Below are positions 8,786-17,722 of a DNA stretch of 45,304 bases, piece after piece (position 1 is the first letter of the stretch; every line of letters begins with the position of its first letter). Origin of the DNA: Candidatus Anammoxibacter sp. (GTDB lineage: Bacteria; Planctomycetota; Brocadiia; Brocadiales; Anammoxibacteraceae). Location: NCBI GenBank assembly GCA_021777105.1, contig JAIQZQ010000023.1, positions 1-45,304 on the forward strand, read 5' to 3'. A model generated the notes under the pieces. That model saw nothing but the letters and a program-made list of their open reading frames with translations, had not been told where the DNA came from and ran no database searches. The position numbers and the translations under genes were made by a program.

Positions 8786-9217
8786 TCAACACAACTTCTC
8801 CTTAACCAGCGCCTGAACCTTTTTGCCGTCAACTACATCTCCGCACTTTTTCATAATCAATCCCATTGCCTTGCCCATATCGGAGCCTGTAAAATTATTT
8901 GACGAAAGAACCTCGTCAACTACTTTGGTCAACTCTTCATCGCTCATCTGCTCAGGTAAAAACTCCTCAACAATGGTTAACTCCTCTTTAAGCGCCTTTA
9001 CATTATCATCGCTGCCGAGTTTTTTGTACTCATCAATAGCCTTCTTCAATTTTTTTGCGTAAGATTTCGGAATATCGCTATATTTAAAATCTTTTCCCGA
9101 TTTCTCCGCAACCTTTATTTCCGCCAATACCATGCGCAGCACAGATGTTCTGGTTTTATCCTGCGCCTTCATTGCGGCTTTTAATTTATCCGTTAAATCT
9201 TTAAGCAGATCATCCAT
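8786..9217 (-). CDS. yqeY: GatB/YqeY domain protein
   Basis: A 143-residue protein matching the YqeY family along its whole length: an N-terminal helical part (LKAAMKAQDKTRTSVLRMVLAEIK), the typical EEFLPEQMSDEEL, then MGKAMGLIMKK and VDGKKVQALVKEKL. YqeY resembles the C-terminal tRNA-binding region of the amidotransferase subunit GatB; its exact role is not established. ATG 9217 has GGAG five bases upstream and is preferred over ATG 9235. It follows the CBS/PAS kinase gene on the same strand after 91 bases. Confidence 0.9.
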   Translation of the reverse strand: MDDLLKDLTDKLKAAMKAQDKTRTSVLRMVLAEIKVAEKSGKDFKYSDIPKSYAKKLKKAIDEYKKLGSDDNVKALKEELTIVEEFLPEQMSDEELTKVVDEVLSSNNFTGSDMGKAMGLIMKKCGDVVDGKKVQALVKEKLC

Positions 9218-9308
9218 AAATACTCCTTTGCCCATAAAATTTTGATTATTTTATTAGAAAATGTCAATAATTACAACATTTTAAAAGTCCCGGCCATTAT
9301 CATTCGCG

Positions 9309-12038
9309 TCACTGCGGTTGCGGTTCTTTAGTTGACATTACTTTATTAAGCGCTCTATTTAATTCATTAACCTTAAATGGTTTCTTTATTACGCCGCTGA
9401 ATCCGTAATCTTTATAATTTTCCACAACCGGATCATTAGCATTTCCGTCGGCAATAATGACGTTGGCGTCCGGGTCAACCTGAAGCAACTCAGCTATAGT
9501 CTCTTTGCCTCCCATGCCGCCGGGTATAGTGGAATCCATTATAACCGCGTCAATAATAACGTCAGTCTTCATTGCATTCTTATAAACCTCTATAGCCTCT
9601 TTGCCGTCCTTAACAACCTCCACTTCAAAACCTACATATTGAAGAATTTCACTGGTAAGGTCGCGGACAGGCTTTTCGTCATCCATTAACAAAACCTTGC
9701 CTTTGCCTTTAATGGAAATGTTTTCATTATTATCAACAATCACTACTTTTTTTACTGAAGCCGGTAAATAGATGTAAAATGTTGTGCCTTTGCCAAGCTC
9801 GGATTCAACTTTAATTAAACCGCCGTGGTTTTTTATTATTGAAAAAGAGGATGCCAGGCCAAGCCCGCTTCCGCTCTCCTTAGTGGTAAAATAGGGATTA
9901 AAAATCTTGGCAAGGTCTTCTTTTTCTATGCCCGTTCCATGGTCTTTGAAAGAGATTTTTATATATTTCCTTTTTTCCAGCGATTCTATCTTGCTCGCTT
10001 CATCTTCATCAATATTTTGACAAACAACTTTAAATCCACCGCCATCGGGCATGGCTTGCATTGCGTTAATCACCAAATTATTCAAAACCTGATGTATCTG
10101 CCCAGTGTCAATTTCAACAGGGTAAAGATCTTTAGCAATAATAAACTCGCTAATAACGTTAGATCCTTTTAAAGCAAATTCAACTGTGCCTGTTATTAAT
10201 TCATCAATTGGAGCCGCTTCTCTAACAGGCAGACCGCCTTTTGTAAAAGTAAGAAGTTGTTGAGCCAGGTCCCTGGCGCGCATCGTGGCTTTTTCAACAT
10301 CGCTGAGGTTTTTGTATACTTTGTCTTGCGGATTTAACAAAAGCATGGCAAGGTTCGTGTTTCCCAATATGGTAGTTAATATATTATTAAAATCGTGAGC
10401 AAGGCCTCCAGCAAGCACACCGATAGATTCAAACCTTTTGGCTTTGTGCAACTCATCTTCCAATTTCCTATTAATAGTTATATCTCTGCCTGTTGAAACA
10501 AAATGAGTGTGTTTTTTTTCCGCTATTGATATTGATATGGGGGTAATCGCTTTTTCTTCATAAAACAAATCTCCATTCTTTTTCTTGTCAACAAACACGC
10601 CGCTAAATGTTTGGCCTGCAAGGATCGTTTTCCACAATTTTTTATAGAAATATTTATTGTGTTTTCCGGATTGCAATATTTTTGGAGTCTTCCCAATAGC
10701 ATCTTCGCGCGAATACCCGGTAAGCTTAACAAAGGCGGGGTTTACGTATTCAATAATCCCGTTCATGTTTGCAATAACAACACAATCAGGAGACTGCTCA
10801 ACAGCATTTGCCAACTTAGTCATCTGCTCACTGGTCATTACAAGCTCGGTTGTGTCATACGCCATAAGCGCAATTCCAAGCAATTCGCCCTCGGAGCTCC
10901 AAACGCCAAACATCTTGATCTTAATGTATCGCTTTTTTCCATCTATTTCTTGCGACATGCAATAATCGTAATCGCTATTATTCTGAATAGCGGTTTTTGC
11001 TTCTTGCAATGGCGACTCATCAAGCTTATTATCTCTATATAAATCTATTAACGTTCTGCCTTTTACATCTTCTAATTTTGTTTTAAAAATATTTTCAGCA
11101 ATAGGATTATAATATTTAATTTTAAGATCCGTGTCGGCCCCGATTATGGCGACATCTTTTGACGTGCACATAATGTTGTCAAAAAAGACAGTCTTTTCTC
11201 TTAATTCTTTTTGAGACTCCTTTAACTTAACCTCTTTTTCCCTAAGCATGTTTACCAAGAAATCTAAATATTTTGTCTCTAATCCCCTAATAATATCAGA
11301 TTGAGTTATAACGCCGCATGTCATGCCGTTATGGTCGACAATAACAAGCCTTCTTATCCGCCTGCTCTTTAAAATTTCCGCAGCGTCATAAACCGATGCT
11401 GTTGACTCGACAGAGTAAACAGGTTGAGACATGACTTCGTTAATTATTAAAGTATTTAAATCATGGCCGTCACGCAATATGCGAATAATGTCCCGCTCGG
11501 TTAAAATGCCTAAAGGCCGCAATCCTTCTTCGATAACAATGCAACTGACCATATTTGCCTTCATCTTGCTAACAGCATCCATAACTGTTAAACCTTTTTC
11601 TATAGTTAAAACTTTCCTTTCCATTATCTGCAGCACGGATTTAAATTCCAAATAAAACTCAAGCCCAAGGTTGTTGACAATATCAGTTGAGGAGACCAGT
11701 CCGGCGATATTGCCATTCAAATCAAGGACGACAATATGCCTTATTCGATTTCTTTTATATATGCCGTAAACCTCTAAAATATCGCTATTAATATCCACCG
11801 TTAACACAGGCTTGCTCATTACCTCATTTATCTTAATTTTAGAAAACTCCGCGCTCCTTTTAGCTAACCGCATTACATCTCTTTCAGTAAAAATACCCAC
11901 GGGCTTTTTATCATCGGTAATAACAATTGAGCTGATTCCATTCTCAACCATAATTAAAATCACATTAAAAACAGAAATTTCCTGTGTAACAGAGATCACT
12001 TTCTTGGTTAGCACATTTTTTAATTCGCATATTGACAT
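9309..12038 (-). CDS. Hybrid histidine kinase: 4x CBS, PAS-PAS, HisKA, HATPase, receiver
   Basis: A 909-residue soluble hybrid kinase with no TM segment. Four CBS motifs fill about residues 1-255 (GIFTERDVMRL, GLVSSTDIVN, GILTERDIIR and GVITQSDIIRG), so it probably senses an adenine nucleotide or similar ligand. A coiled coil leads into PAS1 and PAS2 (YVNPAFVKLTGYS). The phospho-acceptor is His548 in GLAHDFNN. HATPase boxes NNLVINAMQAM, DHGTGI and GSGLGLASS follow. A C-terminal receiver (LLMDDEKPV, acceptor Asp in VIMDSTIPGGMGG, Lys in VIKKPF) completes it. CBS modules on a hybrid kinase are uncommon. A separate phosphotransfer protein is not visible nearby. Confidence 0.9.
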   Translation of the reverse strand: MSICELKNVLTKKVISVTQEISVFNVILIMVENGISSIVITDDKKPVGIFTERDVMRLAKRSAEFSKIKINEVMSKPVLTVDINSDILEVYGIYKRNRIRHIVVLDLNGNIAGLVSSTDIVNNLGLEFYLEFKSVLQIMERKVLTIEKGLTVMDAVSKMKANMVSCIVIEEGLRPLGILTERDIIRILRDGHDLNTLIINEVMSQPVYSVESTASVYDAAEILKSRRIRRLVIVDHNGMTCGVITQSDIIRGLETKYLDFLVNMLREKEVKLKESQKELREKTVFFDNIMCTSKDVAIIGADTDLKIKYYNPIAENIFKTKLEDVKGRTLIDLYRDNKLDESPLQEAKTAIQNNSDYDYCMSQEIDGKKRYIKIKMFGVWSSEGELLGIALMAYDTTELVMTSEQMTKLANAVEQSPDCVVIANMNGIIEYVNPAFVKLTGYSREDAIGKTPKILQSGKHNKYFYKKLWKTILAGQTFSGVFVDKKKNGDLFYEEKAITPISISIAEKKHTHFVSTGRDITINRKLEDELHKAKRFESIGVLAGGLAHDFNNILTTILGNTNLAMLLLNPQDKVYKNLSDVEKATMRARDLAQQLLTFTKGGLPVREAAPIDELITGTVEFALKGSNVISEFIIAKDLYPVEIDTGQIHQVLNNLVINAMQAMPDGGGFKVVCQNIDEDEASKIESLEKRKYIKISFKDHGTGIEKEDLAKIFNPYFTTKESGSGLGLASSFSIIKNHGGLIKVESELGKGTTFYIYLPASVKKVVIVDNNENISIKGKGKVLLMDDEKPVRDLTSEILQYVGFEVEVVKDGKEAIEVYKNAMKTDVIIDAVIMDSTIPGGMGGKETIAELLQVDPDANVIIADGNANDPVVENYKDYGFSGVIKKPFKVNELNRALNKVMSTKEPQPQ

Positions 12039-12227
12039 TGGATGTCCCCCCCTTTTTTAACAACACGGTTTTTATAATCCGCAGATACCGCTCAAAAGTA
12101 GAATTTTCCTACAAACGTCTAATTATATCCATTTTCTTATAATTTTTATATATTCATTTTTTATGTGTTGTTAAACCTTACCTGACTTTTCATACTGAAT
12201 CACCAAATATATTCACTATTTGCAGCG

Positions 12228-12971
12228 TTACCATAAATCAGTGTTAATGCCGGAGCCGGGAACCCCCAGGTTGTTTAGGATGTAACCTGTCATTATTGTC
12301 ATCTCGTATGGCCCGCAAATATAATAGTTCATTAAGGCCGGTTCTTTCACAATTTGTTTAATCAGCTTTTCATTTAATCTTTCACTCTCCCATTGAATAG
12401 AGCCGGCCCGCAAAGCGATGCTACTGTTTGATAATCTGGTTTCTATGAAAACAATTCGCATGTTTTGGGCGCATTCAGCCAGCTCACGCAACTCATTGTA
12501 AAATATTATGTCCTTTACACTCTTAAAGGAATAAATCAATGTAGTCTCTTTTTCAGGCGTTTTGGCGCGGATATGCCTTATCATGCTCATAATCGGCGCA
12601 ATTCCGCTGCCTCCGGCAATGAAAACCGGCGAGCCGGAACCTTCCTCATAAACAAAATTGCCATGCGGCCCGGCAATATTTAACTCAGTTCCAACCGGCG
12701 CGTTGAAAAGGGCCTGCCTGAAACGGCCAAAGTTAATGACAACAATTTCAAGATACTCTTTTGTTGAAGGCGATGAAGAGATTGAGAAATTTTTAGCCTG
12801 TTCACCTGTTTTAACAACCGCGTCACCGGCGAAACCTATTTCCACATATTGACCCGGCTTAAAATCAAAAACATAGCCTCGCCCCATAGGTTCAAGCCGC
12901 AACGCCTTGGCAGATTGAGAAACAGGGGAAGCGGCGGTTATCTTAAATCTTATGTTTTTAAACTGTGTCAT
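12228..12971 (-). CDS. FAD/NAD(P)H-dependent oxidoreductase (ferredoxin-NADP reductase fold)
   Basis: A 247-residue two-domain flavoprotein. The FAD-binding barrel shows FKPGQYVEIGF and NFSISSSPS, where the usual RxYSxxS has Phe for Tyr. The nucleotide domain shows the GGSGIAPIMSMIRHI pyrophosphate motif and the ICGPYEMT motif near the C-terminus. No ferredoxin, cytochrome b5 or [2Fe-2S] domain is fused, so it must transfer electrons to a separate partner. No partner gene is adjacent; the 4Fe-4S protein lies 14 kb away. Start ATG 12971 has no obvious ribosome-binding site. Confidence 0.8.
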   Translation of the reverse strand: MTQFKNIRFKITAASPVSQSAKALRLEPMGRGYVFDFKPGQYVEIGFAGDAVVKTGEQAKNFSISSSPSTKEYLEIVVINFGRFRQALFNAPVGTELNIAGPHGNFVYEEGSGSPVFIAGGSGIAPIMSMIRHIRAKTPEKETTLIYSFKSVKDIIFYNELRELAECAQNMRIVFIETRLSNSSIALRAGSIQWESERLNEKLIKQIVKEPALMNYYICGPYEMTIMTGYILNNLGVPGSGINTDLW

Positions 12972-13092
12972 ATTCGCGAAATCGCAATTAAAAAGACGTA
13001 AGGGTTTTATATTAGCGCTGATTGTAGTATATTATATAAAATTTTAACAAGGCAAATTGCCGCTATTTTTTAATAACAATATTAAATCTAAA

Positions 13093-13677
13093 ATGAAAAA
13101 TCCAATAATAGCAACCTTATTTATAATAGTTCTATTTTTAACAATTGCCGGATGCCGGCGAAATCTGGTATTTACCTATAGGGACGCGGGGCATGGGAAC
13201 CAATTTGAAACCCAACAGCACGACACACCCTGGAAGTCGGAAGAAGCAGAATTGCATTCGCGCGCAACGGATGAAGAGTTAATGGCCAAGCTAAGCAGGC
13301 CATTGGAGGTTGCAGTAAAACGTGTTTTAAGCGGAAACCTGATTTTGCTGGATAATGAGCAAATCGTTAAATACATTGGAGTCGGCTCGCAAAATATTAA
13401 CAACCCGTTTTATGAGGAATCAAAAAATTTCAATAAATTGATGGTTGAAGGCAAAATGGCAAAGCTTCAATTTGACCTTAAGGGACGAGACGCTGAAGGA
13501 AATATGCTTGCGTATGTGTTTGTAGAAGGAATGTTTATCAACGCTGAGATTATTAAACATGGATACGCAAAATTTGCTCCATATCCGCAAAACTCGCAGC
13601 ATGACGATATGTTTCTGATTTATGAAAACGAGGCTGTTGCGCGCAAAAAAGGCGTATGGGGGAATGGCGGCCAATAA
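13093..13677 (+). CDS. Staphylococcal-nuclease-fold lipoprotein lacking catalytic residues
   Basis: A 194-residue predicted lipoprotein. A hydrophobic signal ends in the lipobox TIAGC. The C-terminal 115 residues align with staphylococcal nuclease (LAYVFVEGMFINAEIIKHGYAKF). By eye, the known catalytic and calcium residues of the S. aureus enzyme (Asp21, Arg35, Asp40, Glu43, Arg87) correspond to Asn, Lys, Gly, Asn and Asn. The fold appears kept but nuclease activity is unlikely. An upstream TTG at 13057 would put 12 polar residues before the signal, so ATG 13093 is preferred. It is divergent from the flavin reductase gene, and its role in the envelope is unknown. Confidence 0.65.
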   Translation: MKNPIIATLFIIVLFLTIAGCRRNLVFTYRDAGHGNQFETQQHDTPWKSEEAELHSRATDEELMAKLSRPLEVAVKRVLSGNLILLDNEQIVKYIGVGSQNINNPFYEESKNFNKLMVEGKMAKLQFDLKGRDAEGNMLAYVFVEGMFINAEIIKHGYAKFAPYPQNSQHDDMFLIYENEAVARKKGVWGNGGQ

Positions 13678-13752
13678 TAATATGCAGCCTGTGCCATGCC
13701 ACTACTAATAATTACACCCATTGAGAGCTTTTAAAACATTTTTAAAAACTCA

Positions 13753-15150
13753 TTATTTCAAAACCCTTGGTTCGGTCATAGCCATTGGGGCCAAGACTTC
13801 ATCAAGTTTCTCCTTGGTCATTAAATCTTTTTCAAGCACAATATCTCTAATAGATTTGCCTGTTTTTAGAGACTCCTTGCAAATGGCGGCAGCGTTCAGA
13901 TATCCTATGATAGGATTTAACGCCGTCACTATTGCGACGCTGCTCATTGCGAAATGATTGCACTTGTCAACATTGGCGGTTATGCCTTTTACGCATTTCT
14001 CATTAAAGACATGCAACGCGTTTGTAAGTATGTTTATGGAGTCGAGCAATTTGTGCTGTATAACAGGCATCATTACATTAAGCTCAAACTGGCCGGCCTG
14101 AGTTGCCAACGCGATTGTCTGGTCGTTGCCGATTACGCCAAAGCACACCATATTTAGCATTTCCGCCATAACAGGATTTACCTTGCCCGGCATAATTGAC
14201 GATCCCGGCTGAACCGGAGGAAGATTGATCTCGCACAATCCCGTCTTTGGCCCTGAGCTTAAAAGGCGCAAGTCGTTGGCTATTCTAATAAACTCAACCG
14301 CAATGCAGCGTAAGGCGCCGGAGACTTCGACGAGTGGCGCGTTGCTTTGCATGGCTTCAAAAAGGTTTGGCGATTGTTTCAGGTCAAGCGCAGCAACCAC
14401 TCTTAAATGTTCAACAATCTTTTTTGCGTATTCAGGGTGCGAATTAATCCCGGTGCCCACGGCGCTGCCCCCTATTCCCAACTCTTTTATTGACTCTATC
14501 GAATTTCTGAACCGTTCGGAGCATTTTAATATTGCCGCGTAATACCCTGAAAACTCCTGCCCAAGCCTGATAGGAACGGCGTCTTGCAAATGAGTCCTGC
14601 CTGACTTAAGAATATTGTCAAACTCTTCGCTTTTTATCTTAAATGAGTTTGCAATATCTTCAAGCACCGGCAACAGCTTATTGGCCATCATTAAAGCGGC
14701 CACCCTCATTGCCGTTGGATAGACGTCGTTGGTTGACTGCCCGTAATTTACATGATCGTTAGGGCTAATGATTGAATAGTCGCCTTTTTCGCCGCCCAAC
14801 AACTCAATGGCTATATTCGCTATAACCTCGTTAACATTCATATGATGCGAAGTGCCGGCCCCGGCCTGATAAACGTCAACCACAAACTGGTCGGCAAGCC
14901 CCCCGCCGATTACCCTGTCCGTAGCCTGTACAATTGCGTTGCCTATCTTTTCATCAATGCAGCCAAGCTCCATATTGGCAAGCGCAGCCGCCTTTTTTAT
15001 AAAAACCGTCGCGTACACAAAATCAGCATGAGGTTTTATGCCGCTTATGGGAAAATTTGAGACGGCCCTCATTGTCTGAGCTCCATAATAGGCGTCTGAC
15101 GGCGCCTGCACTTCGCCCATTGAATCTTTTTCCGTTCTAAATGATCCCAT
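13753..15150 (-). CDS. aspA: Aspartate ammonia-lyase (aspartase/fumarase superfamily)
   Basis: A 465-residue enzyme expected to convert L-aspartate reversibly to fumarate and ammonia. The superfamily signature GSSIMPGKVNPV contains the flexible-loop catalytic Ser. QAGAGTSHHMNVNEV and NYGQSTNDVYPTA are closer to aspartases than to class II fumarases, which typically read GS(S/N)TND and PGKVNPTQ. Class II fumarase remains the alternative. It is full length for the family and in a single-gene context, with a strong hairpin between it and the upstream ferritin-like gene. It would link nitrogen metabolism to the reductive TCA or fumarate pool. Confidence 0.85.
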   Translation of the reverse strand: MGSFRTEKDSMGEVQAPSDAYYGAQTMRAVSNFPISGIKPHADFVYATVFIKKAAALANMELGCIDEKIGNAIVQATDRVIGGGLADQFVVDVYQAGAGTSHHMNVNEVIANIAIELLGGEKGDYSIISPNDHVNYGQSTNDVYPTAMRVAALMMANKLLPVLEDIANSFKIKSEEFDNILKSGRTHLQDAVPIRLGQEFSGYYAAILKCSERFRNSIESIKELGIGGSAVGTGINSHPEYAKKIVEHLRVVAALDLKQSPNLFEAMQSNAPLVEVSGALRCIAVEFIRIANDLRLLSSGPKTGLCEINLPPVQPGSSIMPGKVNPVMAEMLNMVCFGVIGNDQTIALATQAGQFELNVMMPVIQHKLLDSINILTNALHVFNEKCVKGITANVDKCNHFAMSSVAIVTALNPIIGYLNAAAICKESLKTGKSIRDIVLEKDLMTKEKLDEVLAPMAMTEPRVLK

Positions 15151-15168
15151 AATTTATACCCTAAAATA

Positions 15169-15211
15169 GTTAACCCCTGTTCCAACTCAAAAGGCTGAAA
15201 CAGGGGTTAAC
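15169..15211 (-). terminator. Hairpin between ferritin-like gene and aspartase
   Basis: A perfect 13-base stem (GTTAACCCCTGTT at 15169-15181 with AACAGGGGTTAAC at 15199-15211) and a 17-base loop. On the minus strand it follows the ferritin-like gene by 28 bases and is followed by TATTTTAG. It probably terminates that transcript or insulates aspA. The downstream T-run is short. Confidence 0.6.
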
Positions 15212-15239
15212 ATAAATTAGCAATAACTAATAATCCGGA

Positions 15240-15806
15240 TTACAAGGCTCCTTGCGGCGCGGCGCTCATAAACAATCTGCGTTCCCACTCAAGTTGAGAA
15301 GATTGCTCATTCACCGCGTCATTCTTATATGCCGTTTCCAATTCGTTCAGCATATTTTCAAGCACGGCTAAGTGGGCCTTTTCCTCATTTGCCAGGTAGA
15401 TAAAAACCTCTCTTTCAGGATTATCGCCCGAGGCATTAAGCGCTTTTACATATACATCGCCGCCATTCTTCTCGAAATCTATCGCAGCCCGAACAGCTTT
15501 CAAATCATCCATGTCCGGATCAACGGAAACATCGCCGCCGGAGTACATGCTATGGAAAACATTCCTAAGATTTTCCATGTAATCGCCGTCCATTTCCGCG
15601 GCCTTAACGCTCTTCAGTTCATTTTCAGAAAGCATCTCTTCAAGCTTTACAATGTGTTTTCGCTCTTCGCCGGCAAATGACTTAAACATAGCTTTGCCTA
15701 ACGGATGGCTAATGTTTTGCGCGGCGTCGGTATAAAACTTTACCCCGTCGTTCTCCAATTTAAGAGCAGACTGCAATATCTCTTTTATTTTTTCCGGTAG
15801 ATTCAT
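15240..15806 (-). CDS. Rubrerythrin-type ferritin-like diiron protein 1
   Basis: A 188-residue four-helix diiron protein. The Glu ligands fall in the expected repeats: LENDGVKFY, GEERKH, DFEKNGGDVY and NEEKAHL. There is no C-terminal rubredoxin domain, so an external donor would be needed for peroxide reduction; iron handling is the alternative. GGAGGT is well spaced before ATG 15806. It is a paralogue of the 16148-16693 gene. Such proteins are typical of anaerobes coping with oxygen and peroxide. Confidence 0.8.
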   Translation of the reverse strand: MNLPEKIKEILQSALKLENDGVKFYTDAAQNISHPLGKAMFKSFAGEERKHIVKLEEMLSENELKSVKAAEMDGDYMENLRNVFHSMYSGGDVSVDPDMDDLKAVRAAIDFEKNGGDVYVKALNASGDNPEREVFIYLANEEKAHLAVLENMLNELETAYKNDAVNEQSSQLEWERRLFMSAAPQGAL

Positions 15807-16147
15807 TTGTCACCTCCAGTTAAAAAATTATCAAATATATTGAGTAAAGCAAATTTATAAGCTTTTACCTAAATTGAACGATTTTTTAACTTAATTTGTC
15901 ATTTCAACCAACCGGCGAAATCTTAAACCTGATCAGAGTTAGAAGATTTCTCGCGGAGTTTAAAGCTCGAAATAACATGGCTTTAATTGAATCTCATCTA
16001 ATAATTTATGGTTTGTTGATTTCAAAATATTTCTATTAAACAGTTTTAAATATAACGGGCAGATAAAAAATCAATCAATCTAGGTTTTATATATATTATT
16101 ACACACTTTCCGCCAAAAACCAAAATTTTTGATTAAATGGGATAATT

Positions 16148-16693
16148 TTAGGCGTCGTTAACCATTCTTGCCCATAGGTCATATCCCCTATCCTCATCCT
16201 TTGCGTTAAGTTTATCAAGGTTTGAGAGGTAGTTATAAGTGTTTTTCAGAATCTCGTAATGTATAATCTCTTCCTTTGATAAAAACTTAAAAAGATCCTT
16301 CTCTTTAGGGTCGGTTGCCTCTTCGGAACCGGCTTTATATAGTTTATGCCCGGTCTTTTCAATATCCATGGCAACCTTTAAAGCATTCAGATCGTCGTCA
16401 TCAGGCTGAACAACAGCTCCCAATTCATCTTTCATTTCGTCAAAGACGGACATAAGGCGCGTCTTTACGTCTTTAAAACCAGGCTCGGATCCTACGGCCC
16501 CTAAAGGCGAAGCGTCGGCCTGACGCAATTTTTCAAGTCTTTTTAAATGCTCTTTTTCATCCTCGACAAAAGAGATGAACATTGATTTGCCCAAATGATG
16601 CTTGGATTTGTTTGCCGCGTCGGTATAAAATTTTATCCCGTCTTTTTCCTGTTTAATTGCGACATCCAATACCTTTTCTTTATGATTTGCCAT
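16148..16693 (-). CDS. Rubrerythrin-type ferritin-like diiron protein 2
   Basis: A 181-residue paralogue of the neighbouring ferritin-like protein, with ligands in QEKDGIKFY, EDEKEHL, DIEKTGHKLY and SKEEIIHYE. It also lacks a rubredoxin domain. ATG 16693 has AAGGTGG five bases upstream; an in-frame extension to 16762 looks non-coding. The 340-base gap before paralogue 1 is AT-rich and I see no gene in it. It follows the aminotransferase gene by 100 bases on the same strand. Confidence 0.8.
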   Translation of the reverse strand: MANHKEKVLDVAIKQEKDGIKFYTDAANKSKHHLGKSMFISFVEDEKEHLKRLEKLRQADASPLGAVGSEPGFKDVKTRLMSVFDEMKDELGAVVQPDDDDLNALKVAMDIEKTGHKLYKAGSEEATDPKEKDLFKFLSKEEIIHYEILKNTYNYLSNLDKLNAKDEDRGYDLWARMVNDA

Positions 16694-16792
16694 ATGCGCC
16701 ACCTTAATGTTAAGGCTAAACCAAAAACAACTTTTCAGGTTTCGGTTAAGCCCATATTTCAAAAATATTCTCTAAATTTATAAAAAGCAGGC

Positions 16793-17662
16793 TTACTTTT
16801 CGCCGGCGTAATTTGAAATTAAATTCCTGAACGCATCAAGCAGGCTTAAAGTAATCTTGCCGGGAACGCCGTCCGCTATTTTAAGATCGTCAATTGTCAC
16901 AACAGAAATTATCTGCGCCGCGGTTCCGGTCAGGAAGCACTCATCAGCGGTATATAAGTCGTACCTGGTTAAATCCATCTCTTTAACCTCAATGCCTTTT
17001 TCCCTGGCCAAATCTATAATCGTGTTCCGCGTTATGCCCAATAAAATGCCCGCCGACGTTGGAGGCGTAATCACTACTGAATCCTTAACTATAAATATGT
17101 TATCCCCTGTGCATTCAGCGACAAGACCGTCTTTGTTTAACATAATGCCTTCGTCTTTATTAAAGGCGGCGCACTGTATCTTGGCCAATATGTTGTTAAG
17201 ATAGTTTAGCGATTTAATCCTGGGATTAAGCGCCTCGTAATGATTGCGGATGGTTGACACAATAGCCGTATTTAAACCCTTTTTATACAACTCTTCAGAA
17301 TAAAGCTGTATTTTATCAACAATTATTATAATCTGAGGTTTGGCGCATTTGCGGGGGTCAAGCCCTAATGTGCCCTCGCCGCGAGTTATAACCAGCCTTA
17401 TATACGGGTCGTCAAGTTCGCTTGCCTTTACTGTTTTGTTAAGAGCCTCTTTTATTTCCGATTTTGAGATTGGGATTTCGAGGTTAATGGCCTTGGCGGA
17501 GTTAAACAATCTATCAACATGGGCGTTTATATGAAAAATATGTCCGTTATAAACTCTTATTCCCTCAAAAATGCCGTCGCCGTAAAGCAAGCCATGGTCA
17601 AAGACAGATATCTTTGCTTCCTCTTTAGGGACCAATTCTCCATTTATATAAACAAGCCCCAT
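16793..17662 (-). CDS. ilvE: Branched-chain amino acid aminotransferase (class IV PLP)
   Basis: A 289-residue fold-type IV PLP enzyme expected to catalyse the last step of Leu, Ile and Val synthesis with glutamate as donor. It opens with YINGELVPKEEAKISVFDHG and has GDGIFEGIRVYNG. The PLP lysine is probably that in RIKSLNYLNNIL. The phosphate-binding C-terminal part shows ECTGDNIF and GITRNTIIDLA. The fold also includes D-amino acid aminotransferase and 4-amino-4-deoxychorismate lyase; length and the NYLNNIL motif favour IlvE. ATG 17662 has AAAGGAG upstream. It lies 60 bases after lolD, so they are probably co-transcribed. Confidence 0.85.
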   Translation of the reverse strand: MGLVYINGELVPKEEAKISVFDHGLLYGDGIFEGIRVYNGHIFHINAHVDRLFNSAKAINLEIPISKSEIKEALNKTVKASELDDPYIRLVITRGEGTLGLDPRKCAKPQIIIIVDKIQLYSEELYKKGLNTAIVSTIRNHYEALNPRIKSLNYLNNILAKIQCAAFNKDEGIMLNKDGLVAECTGDNIFIVKDSVVITPPTSAGILLGITRNTIIDLAREKGIEVKEMDLTRYDLYTADECFLTGTAAQIISVVTIDDLKIADGVPGKITLSLLDAFRNLISNYAGEK

Positions 17663-17722
17663 TTGTTTAAACTCCTTTCTTAAATTCAAAAAATATATTG
17701 TTAAAATTTATCTTTTAAGTTG

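Noticed and set aside
13753..15150. Class II fumarase (fumC) call
   Set aside because: The signature regions read QAGAGTS, GQSTND and PGKVNPV, closer to aspartase; fumarase stays as the alternative.
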